Shown: in pieces, positions 34,257 through 44,800 of the stretch
Position numbering within the stretch: position 1 is the first letter of the stretch
Layout: the number at the start of each line of letters is the position of its first letter
Assembly: GCA_963920575.1 (NCBI GenBank)
Contig: OY986972.1
Coordinates: 6,894,010 to 6,958,009 of the forward strand
Reading direction: 5' to 3'
DNA from: Narthecium ossifragum
Lineage: Eukaryota > Streptophyta > Magnoliopsida > Dioscoreales > Nartheciaceae
Length of the DNA: 64,000 nucleotides
Translations under genes and position numbers: made by a program
The notes under the pieces: model-generated
What the model was told of the DNA's origin: nothing
Seen by the model: only the letters and a program-made list of their open reading frames with translations
The model's database searches: none

Positions 34257-35073
34257 AAATTTTCACAAGTTAGAGTTACCCGATGATGGCGCCAAGAACC
34301 CTCCGCTCCTTGCTCCACGCCTTGGGCGCTCCTTGCCCACGTCACGACCCGCGCCTCGACGATGTTTGGTGCAGCAAAGTCCTTCCTTGGCCAGCCTTCT
34401 CCACGTCCTCTTCTTCTCCTTCCTGCTCAAGAGCACACCAAGGATGAAGGACCTACGATATATGGCAAGGGGATGGCCCTCTTCCTCTATTGATCCAACA
34501 ATCTTTACAAGAGAATCCCTCACAACTCTCTCCCCCTCCCAGGTACAAAGATCTCTCAATAAGAAACCCCCCAAACCCTAGCCAAAGCCTAGATGCCCCA
34601 CACCTTGGCCGGCCTATTCCTTATATAGAGGAATAGTCCTTGGCTTGCTCCAACAAGCCACTTCTAAGAAGTCCTACTCAAAGTCCCGGGCTTCATGCAT
34701 ATCCAATCATGCAATCCGCCTTTTACAAAGCATCCTAGCCTATCTGGACTCTCCCTTGAGCTTGACTTGCTTAAGGATCACCAGGACCTCAACTTGACTC
34801 AAAATAGGACCCCTTCCTATTCGTCCGCGCCAACAGCAAGTTTCCTCGTGCCAAACTTTGTATTCCCCGTGTCATCACCTATTCCAAGTCGATTGCACGC
34901 GAGACATTTGCATTTGCTCGGCTGGATCGCCCTCCAAGGCCTATCCGCTCTGCCTGGCGCGCCGTCTCCTAGTCCGACTCGGAGTCGCGTGCCATCTTCA
35001 AATTCTTCCGTGCCAAAACCGTTTTTGACCACGTCATCCTTCTTGGAGCTTCCATCCCAAGTGGAATTAGATG
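34257..35073. other. Unassigned, possibly LTR-derived sequence
   Basis: There is no convincing protein. A TATATAG word near 34622 with flanking 'GGAATAG', plus moderate GC content, would fit an LTR promoter, but no terminal TG/CA pair or partner copy was found. It runs directly into the assembly gap. Confidence 0.4.
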
Positions 35074-35273
35074 NNNNNNNNNNNNNNNNNNNNNNNNNNN
35101 NNNNNNNNNNNNNNNNNNNNNNNNNNNNNNNNNNNNNNNNNNNNNNNNNNNNNNNNNNNNNNNNNNNNNNNNNNNNNNNNNNNNNNNNNNNNNNNNNNNN
35201 NNNNNNNNNNNNNNNNNNNNNNNNNNNNNNNNNNNNNNNNNNNNNNNNNNNNNNNNNNNNNNNNNNNNNNNNN
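35074..35273. other. Assembly gap of 200 N
   Basis: Exactly 200 N bases, a conventional placeholder length, so the true distance is unknown. Translations that cross it are meaningless. Confidence 0.99.
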
Positions 35274-35280
35274 ATCGGAA

Positions 35281-35417
35281 TTTTAGAGTCATCTCTATTT
35301 TCATTACAAAATAGGTCATTTGCATATGAATAAATAAGTCAGGATTCCCCATTTATAAGTAAATATTCCTGACCAAAATGGCCTATTTTGTAACAAAACT
35401 ACGTAATGACCCTAAAT
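35281..35417. mobile_element. Small foldback MITE downstream of DAPB
   Basis: About 137 bases. Ends TTTTAGAGTCAT and ATGACCCTAAAT are near-perfect inverted repeats. Further in, ACAAAATAGG and CCTATTTTGT pair, then GTCAGGA and TCCTGAC, giving a hairpin almost along the whole length. The assembly gap ends 8 bases to the left, so a target duplication cannot be judged. Confidence 0.65.
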
Positions 35418-35815
35418 CATATATAATCAAAAATAAAGTGGACTTAAAAAAATGTTTCGATAACTAAAGCTAATTCTCGATAAAAACTGTTCCGTGTAAT
35501 ATATTATAAATTCTTGTATTTTAAATAAATGGTAAACATTTCTTCAAACACCTCATCAGCGAATAGAGCTGCAAAATAAACATATTCCTGCTCATCAACA
35601 ACAAGGGACTTCAAAAATGTCACCAGCTTGAATTGTATTTGTGCAAGCCGAACCCAATATAATAGCAGCTCAAAATATAAGTTCAAAGAATTCCCGATAT
35701 AGAAAGATTGAAACAGATGGTGATAATTCCAAAAAACTTTGGCTCGCTGTGGCACAACACATAAGGTACAACAAAAACAAAACTGGTAGGGTGACAGGGC
35801 CAAGATTGATATAAG

Positions 35816-38800
35816 TTATCGCATATTACCCTTCTGCAGAACATCGATCATGTTGTAGATTCTTTTGTCAGCCTTGGACTGGACCTGCATGGATATAAGA
35901 GTGGATAATTACGCTACAATTTAGTTGGAGAAAATATAAAAAGTACAATGAGCATCAGAAGACCTTCTCGGAAAGAAATATGGCAGCATCAATACTTCCT
36001 TCTGCATAGATTGACCGACCACAGACATTATGCTGGAACTCAAAAGAAACTCTGATGGAAACATCAAGCAATGAAACCAGTAAGATAGAATGCAATGGAG
36101 AAGTTCTCTGAAGATGAGGTCCATGTATGAAGGACAGTTACGTCTGATCTGGCGATGTAAGATGATATAAATGGAATGCATGACCAGCCAGGTGCTCTTC
36201 AGGGACGCCGACCATCTCAACTTGCTTCTTGGGGTCCCTAATCTGTTCGATCTGTTTACCAGGAACTAATATCAGCAACAAACGGAATTGATGACCCAAA
36301 TGGAGGGAGTTTGGATACCAGAAGTATTCATGTATTATCAATGGATATGGTGACGTCGCATTATATATTCCCGAGCCAATCACGATTACCCACCACTAGA
36401 GAACGTGGTTAGCATACAAGAGAATAAACAACAGATCTGACTTCAAAAAGGAATAAGGATCCTTGAATTGTGTAATGCTGTTAATGAGTTTTGATGACTA
36501 ATCTTCAAAAGTTTCAAACAAGTTACATATAACTGGAGCCCTTGTAATAGTAAACAAGATATTGAACAATAGATTATTGGAGCACTATCAATAGACCTTG
36601 ATGACCATGTTATCATGTCTTTATTCGAAACAGTCATTAAAGCCAATTGGTTGAAAACAGTATACTTGTCTATAAACTATGAAAACCATCACAATATTCA
36701 AAGTTTGGTGTAACTGAAGACACCCATTTTAGCTCGCTCGATGGGCCTGAAGTTCTTCTCTTTCAAAAATTCAAGATGGAGTGATAGCATTGAACTAGAA
36801 ACAAGCAACCCAGAGTTGATAATCTGGCTGAATTGATGACAAGTAAAACAAGCTAAACCTGCACAGTACCTATGTCCAATAAAAATTTAAAACCATCAAC
36901 TTTAGATTAAATCAATTATTGCAGTTATTCTCACCTGATCCAAATCAAATGAGACTCCCAGCTTCTGAAAGCATGATATGATAGCTTTGGCAGTTCCAGA
37001 AGTGTCCAGTTTGCATGCTTGATGTGATTCCATCACCTGCTGACACATTATGCTCTGATTTTCATCAAAAACTCAACAGAAATTTGTGAAGCATTTTTTG
37101 TGGGGACACCAGATCTGTATTGCCCATTACACTAGTCTACAGGCGGCGCCAAGGACTCATCCAGCCACTCTCACTATGGCTGGATGAATACATATGATAT
37201 ATGTGTCACTTATGCTGTTTTGGACTTGATCTATATACTTATTAGCTTTGTATTTTCTTCTGTTGTTATTTTGCACTTGAACCATTAGTCATGGTCAAGT
37301 CATGTTCTGTTTTGGACTTGAACCATTAGACATGGTCAAGTCATGTTCACTCTCTTATATAAGAGGGGCCTTAGTCTTGTATGGGGGATTATTGATGACA
37401 GATTTGCTTCCTATTCCTAACTCTCTCTCGGTTCCTCTCCTTCTCCCTTCTCTTCCCTAACTCTTTCTTCCTCCTCCCTCCCTCTTCCCTTCCCCTGCTA
37501 GCTCCCTTTCAGTCAACCTGCATCAAATTGGTATCAGAGTAAGCCACTTGATGTCTGGCACAGGCACCCTCCCGTTTTCCCTTCCCTTTCCTTCCTCACG
37601 AGCTGCTGCCACCACCTTCAACAATACACCCACCGGTGCATTACCCACACCCCATCCCCCATTACAGTCCCTGCCACACCTGAAGTCCTAGACATCGACG
37701 ATTATGAATTTGACAATTGCGATGACCTCGATGGATTTGAAGAGCTCACCCTCAGCAGTGGCAGAAATAGTTCTCTACTGAAGCCAGCAGCCAGAGAAAA
37801 AGAAAGAAAGAAAAAAAACGAAAAGAAATTCTTCCCCTCATTTCCCTAGTTTTTATCTTCTTTCCCCCACCCTTCTCTTCCCCTATTGCCTACTTTCCCC
37901 TTCTTTTCCCCCGTTTCCCCTCTACCGTCATCTTCTTTCCCCTCTCTTATCACCTCTAAAACCCATCTCCCAAGCCCACTTCACTCATCCCCATCTCCTC
38001 TTCCTCCAATTACTCACCTTTGGAACCCTCATTCCCTCTTCCCCACTAATCCGAGAGAGAGAGAGACTCACCTTGGCCGAAACCTTCGCTGGAGAGCATC
38101 ATCACCGCCGCCATCGCTGTTCATGCTTTAGGTCTTGTTGATCTCTTGCATCATGCTTTAGATCCTTATGCGAGCATTTGCATCCTAGTCTGGTAGGCTT
38201 CACTCTACATTGGCATGCAACTTCGTAGTGATCGGTTCACATCTGAGTGACCACCCCACGCGATTATGGAACCTACAATGGAATCTTTAATGAAATGCAT
38301 TCAAGGCTTAACAACTGAACTCTGGCTAGTGAGTGCCCAGGTTAGGCAGGAGAGTGCTCGGACTAACGCTAGATTAGACTCACTTGAGGTGTCCATTCAA
38401 AGAGTAAGTGGTGCCAATGTGGACCACTCACATCGCACTGAGGGCTCAGACACCTCCGGCGAAGCTCCAAGACCCCAAGAAACTTTCTGAAGAAACAAAC
38501 TCCACCCTGGATTTGCACCGGATCCTCCTCGCCACCACCGCAATTATCAAGACTTAGGTCCTCAACAAAATGGTAGACGTCCTAGACATGACACCGAGTT
38601 TAGGGATGTCCGTGATCACGATGAAGATGTTATGCGAGGCATTCGAGTTGAGGCCCCCACCTTTGATGGTCGCCTTGACCAGAAAGTCTTTTCCGATTGG
38701 CTTCATGAGTGGACCACTTCTTTTAGTGGAACAACTTATCTGAGAACATGTGACTTAGATTCACTAAAATGAAACTCATTGGCCGAGCCAAGCCTTTTTG

Positions 38801-41800
38801 GCACAACACCGAGCAATTGTCGCTCTGACACAACCAGCCACCTATAATATACTGGGTAGAGATGAAAGCAAAACTTTAAGAAAAATACTTGTCTTCAACC
38901 TACCAAGGAGACCTACTGGATCAATGGAATAATTTGTGACAAGGAGGCCGATCAGTCAACGAGTACATTGCACAATTTGGAGAATTTACAATGCGATGTG
39001 ACATGATTGAGGATGAACGAATGGCCTTGAGTAGGTTCCGACAATGCCTCAATGATGAGTTGAGAAGGGAGTTAGCCCTCCGAGAGGTTACTACCCTTGA
39101 ACAAGCCTACACAGTAGCACAAACCTATGAGCAAGTCTCTACGTCCATGTTCAAGAGACGCCCAGTTGCAGGCAACTTTCAACCGGCACGAACCAAGCCT
39201 GTTAGGTCTTCCTCTCCAAAACCTGCTCCTTTTGGCGCTACCTCTAGTCAACAACAAAGGAAAAGGAATACTAGGAGCTCCTCCTAAGCAAACTCCTAAG
39301 CTTCAATGCTACAAATGCCAAGGTTTTGGTCATGTGGATGCCAACTGTGCCAACAAATCACTCCTCATTGACGAGCAGGACCAAGAAGATGACTCACAAG
39401 ATCTTGAAGAGCAAGTCTACGAACCAGGACTAGAGAACCTCCATGTTATTGACGAGGACTACGAGGATGAATCCATGCCCCTTAGTTACATTCGGTCTTC
39501 ACCTCTCCCATTTGAGTCAAGTGCAATTGAACCCCACGACCCTATCATAAGCGTGGTTAGGTATGCCCTTTCTTATCCGAAAGAAAGTGATGACTGACGC
39601 TAAAATGCTATCTTCCACACTTACATCAAGTGTGGAGATAAGGATTGCAAAGTCATCATTAATAGTGGAAGCTGTATAAACGCGATATCTTCCATCACCG
39701 TCTCCCATTTGGGTTTGACTCCAATTCCCCATCCGAACCCTTATAAGATTTCTAAGGTAGATACATTCTCTATTCCCATCAAAAAAAGGTGTCTCGTCCC
39801 AATTAAAATCCTATTTTATACGGATAACATCTGGTGTTATGTGATCCCTATAGATTTCAAGCATCTTATCTTAGGACAACCTTGGTTATTCGACCGATGT
39901 TACCATCTATGGTCGATCCAACTCTTGTTCCTTCACGTTTGAGGGAAAGAAAATCAAACTCAATCCCCTGAAACTCTCGGCAACTGTCGAGTATACAAAG
40001 AAGGTTGTGCCCAAGGGTAAGAGCCCTCCTGCGAGAAAGGGTCTCCATGTTATCAGTCCAGCTGAGTTCGAAAGGAGGTCCGAGACGAATTTGTGATATT
40101 TGTCTTAGTTGCCAATGAAGCTCTACCAGACAGTCAAAAAGAACTACCACCAGAGGTCGACTCAATCCTTACTGAGTTTCAGGATGTTTTTCCTGATGAC
40201 CTCACAGATCACCTACCACCTTTGCGGGACATCCAACATGCCATAAATTTAGTCCTAGGAGCCACTCTTCCAAATCTCCCACAATACCGCATGAATCCTT
40301 TTGAACATGTTGAATTGTAACGACAAGTAAATGAGCACTTACGCAAGGGGTTTGTTCGTGAAAACTTGAGCCCATGTGCGGTACCAGGCCTCCTAACACC
40401 AAAGAAGGATGGATCGTGGTGAATGTGCATAGATAGTCATGCTATTAACAAAATAACGGTCAAGTATTGCTTCCCCATACCTAGGTTGAATGACTTGCTA
40501 GATATGATGGCAGACGCTACTATCTTTTCCAAAATTGATTTAAAAAGCAGCTACCATCAAATTCGGGTTCATCTAGGGGATGAATGGAAGACAACGTTCA
40601 AGACCAAGGATGGTTTGTACGAATGGCTAGTGATGCCTTTTGGGTTATCCAATGCTCCAAGTCCTTTCATGCGAGTCATGACTCAAGTATTCCTACCTTT
40701 TATGGGAAAATTCTTGGTCATGTGCTTTGATGATATTCTCATCTATAGTCAATCCAGGGAGCAGCATCTTACCCATATTAGGCAAGTATACACCATCTTG
40801 AGGACAAAAAGTTTATATGCTAATCTCAAGTGTGGACTTCTTAGGATATATTGTCTCCTCCGATGGGTTAGCGGTTGACCCTAATAAAATTAAAGCAATC
40901 ATTGAATGGCCAGAGTAAAAAACCATTAGTGATGTACGTAGCTTTCATGGACTCGCCACTTTCTATCAATGTTTCATCAAGGGGTTCAGTACGATCATGG
41001 CCCCCTTGACGAACTGCCTCAAACTGAACGAGTTTCGCTGGACGAAGGCTGCTGCCACAGCCTTTCAAAACATCCAGCAAAAAATGATACATGCCCCGGT
41101 GATGTGCTTCTCAAACTTTGCCAAAACTTTTGACGTAGAATGTGATGCCTCTGGCATTGGCATTGGAGTGCCAAGTCAAGAGCGACATCCAGTCGCCTTT
41201 TTCAACAAGAAGCTCAACGATGCTTAACAAAAATATTCCACATATGACGAGGAGTTTTACGCTGTGATTCAAGCCCTGCGATATTGGCGACACTACCTCC
41301 TCCCACAGGAGTTTGTTCTGTACTCCGATCACGAGGCCCTGCATTTCCTCAACTCCCAAAAGAAATTGAATGCTCGACGTGCTCACTGGGTTGAATTCCT
41401 TCAGGAGTACACCTTTGTTCCGAAGCACCGTTCGGGCGTTGCGAACAAGACAGCCGATGCATTGAGTCGACGATTCACCATACTTCCGTAATGAGTGCTA
41501 AAATCACTGGATTTGACCGACTCAAAGAAGACTATGACTTTTGTCTAGACTTTCGAGAAACATTTAAAGTACCTAACAATGGACAACCCTTAGTCGATAA
41601 TTTTTCTATTCGCAATGGGTACTTATTCAAGGCTAACAAACTTTGCATCCCAATGACTTCGGTGCGAGACTTTGTAGTCTGGGAAGTACATGCAGGAGGT
41701 CTTTCCGGCCATTTCAGCCGAGACAAGACTATTGAGGAAATTGAGCGCCGATTCTATTGGCCAAGGTTAAAGTGCTACGTTTCAAAAATCACCAGGCAAT

Positions 41801-44800
41801 GTTGTGCTTGTCAACTGGCCGAACACCGACGACAGAATACTGAACTCTACACTCCGCTACCCGTACCAGATCGCCCATGACAAGACGTTAGCATGGATTT
41901 TGTGCTTGGTCTCCCTCGCACTTTCAATAAGCACGACTCCATTTTCGTCGTTGTCGATCATTTCTCCAAAATGGCACACTTTCTCCTTGCACCAAAACTT
42001 CTCATGCCTCCAAGGTCGCCCGCATTTACTTCGATGAGATCATTAAGTTATATGATCTTCCTAAAACCATCGTGTCGGATCGGAATATCCGCTTCACAAG
42101 CTACTTTTGGAAAACCCTTTGGCATCTAGTACTTATGTTTTCCACTGCCTATCACCCTCAAACCGATGGCCAAACCGAAGTCATAAATAAGAGTCTTGGT
42201 AACCTCATGAGACGCCTTGTAGGTGACTGTGATTGAAACTAGGATGTGATCCTTATGCTCAATTTACCTATAACAGCTCCCTTAACATATCGATTGGTAT
42301 GAGTCCTTTTGAGGTCGTGCATGGTTACCAGCCTCAAAAGCCTTTAGATCTCCTGCCCATGTCATCTCATGTTAAAATTTCTGACTCCGCACATGCATTT
42401 GCACGCCATATTCATTACTTGCATCAAGAGATCAGCAAGAGAATTCACACAAGTAATACTCAATATAAATTACATGCTGATTCTCGTAGGCGTTTTAACG
42501 AATTGCAAGAAGGGGATTATGTGATGATTCATATTCGACACGAGTGTTTTCTTTCCGAATCCTCTCATAAATTGCAGGCTCGTAGTGCTGAACCTTTCAA
42601 AGTGTTGCATAAGGTCGGGTCAAATGCTTATGTTATTGACATCCCCTGATTATGATATTATATCCACATTTAATATTGAAGACTTGGTTGCCTACCATAA
42701 CCCATCTACTATTCCAGACGACCCTTTCACTGCAACCTCTCCTCCACCTGATGATCTCATTGCTCCTGACCCTACCCCTTTACCTCTGCCGCATACACAA
42801 CCAGAGTCTATCGATGCTATTTTAGATGAGCAGCTAGTTTCTACCCGCAGTGGCAATACTCAGCGCTTCCAAGTTCGTTGGCGCGGGCGTCTAGACATCG
42901 ATGCCACATAGATCACCCGTGAGGAGCTGCAACAGTTCGACTCAGATCTCTTGGAGTACCAACAGAGCCACACCGTGCCTCCCTCGACAAGGTCGAGTTC
43001 TTCCCATGCCAGGAGAGTTAGTGAGGACACCAGATCTGTACCGCCCATTACACGAGTCTACAGGAGGTGCCAGGGACTCATCCAGCCACTCTCACTATGG
43101 CTGGATGAATACATATAATATATGTCACTTATGTTGTTTTGGACTAGATCTATATGCTTATTAGCTTTGTATTTTCTACAGTTCTTATTTTGGACTTAAA
43201 CCATTAGTAATGGTCAAGTCATGTTCTGTTTTGAACTTGAACCATTAGACATGGTCAATTCATGTTCCCTCTCTTATATAAGAGGAGCCTTAGTCTTGTA
43301 TGGGGGTTTATTGATGATATGAAGACAGATTTGCTTCCTCTCCCTAACTCTTTCTTGGTTCCTCTCCTTCTCCTCCTTCCTCTCTCTTCCCTTCCCCTGC
43401 TAGCTCCCTTTCAGTCAATCTGCATCAATTTTCTTATCTAGCTTAATTTCGAACAGCTACCAAAACAACGATACCAAAAACTTATCCAAGCAAAAAAAAA
43501 AAAAAAAGGAATAGCTTAAAAGAAATTGTTGGCTAATCCTATTGTCTACTCAAAAAATAGCAAACATATAACAAACCATTGTTCTCACAATAGATAATAC
43601 TTTCCAATGTGTCATGCAAGTCTGTTTCGTTTCCTACAACAAAAATAGACAAAGTGCACCAAGAGAATTCTCTAGTAATGCATATGTTACATGTGAGGTT
43701 AGTTCAATAGAGATGCAACACTTATTTCAGATCATGAGGAACACAATCCATTAGCACGTAAATTGCATGTCCCCAAATCAAAGTGGTTACGTAGAAAGCT
43801 AGATCACAGTTTTTTAAGGACGCGGACTTGTATAAGGGCCTTGTCTCCTCACCAAGTGATAGCAGACCACGTATCTTGTGAAGTAAACACAAGGGCAGCC
43901 ATGCCTTATTATGTAGATAAACTAAGTTCGACGTGATGAAAGCACCTAGGAAGCATGCATGCAAGAAATATATTCAGGAGAACCGAATAAATGACAAAAT
44001 TATGATTGCTAAGTTATCACTTATTTGGCTTACTTTCAGCAATTGATTCACTTAATGTCATTGATGAAAATAAGATGGATAAACCATAACAAATAGAACT
44101 ATTTTATTGATGCAATCATAAGGAGCAGAAACATGTACATGAAGTGTCACTGAGTTATGCTGTTGGTTTATTTTTTCTTAAGCTAAAAATTCGATAAAGC
44201 ATACTAATTTGTGTTATGAGTGACCAAACTAAGAGCATTACGACTGATAAGCTATCACTTATTCGACTTCTTTTGAGTTTTTGACTCATTTAATACCATT
44301 GCTCAACAAACAATGGGAGGGGCCTAACAAATAGGAGCAATCATAAGGAGCAACAAATACACTTGTTGGTTTAATTTCCCTTAGGTAAAAAATTTGATAG
44401 ACCATACTATTTTCCGTGATCTATAATGAGAGAATTTGCAAATTAGAGACATCATAGTTTATAAAGTTGACTTAAGCCATTGATAACTGCAATGCACCCA
44501 AGTACATTTATAGATGTAAAAAATGATTATCCAGCATATATATGTTGATGTGCTTATTTCAAGCTTACAAGAAGAGTTGAGAGTAGGTCCTCGCCAGTCA
44601 AAGAACTAGGCATTTCCTATTCACAAAGATCAAACCCGATTTAGATGCATTGAGAATTGGAGCCAAATGACCACGTGCTCTTCCCTAGGAATTTTTCTAC
44701 ATACTAAAGAACATTGATATGTCAAAAGAAAATCAATGTTGTCCAACAAGCCTATCAAAATTCATATTTTGTCAAGAGGGAGTGGGGAGATCGTAGGTGT

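Larger units (their letters stand above)
37098..43427 (+). mobile_element. Reina-like Ty3/gypsy chromovirus in DAPB intron 4
   Basis: About 6.3 kb on the strand opposite to DAPB. LTRs are at 37098-37525 and about 43020-43427. Flanking ATTTT (37093-37097 and 43428-43432) fits a 5-bp duplication; the T-run makes the left edge uncertain by one or two bases. tRNA-iMet primer site, gag, protease, RT, RNase H, integrase and a C-terminal chromodomain are all recognisable but broken by many frameshifts and stops, so the copy is dead. Confidence 0.88.

Noticed and set aside
34695..35352. ORFs spanning the N gap
   Set aside because: Translation through 200 N has no meaning.
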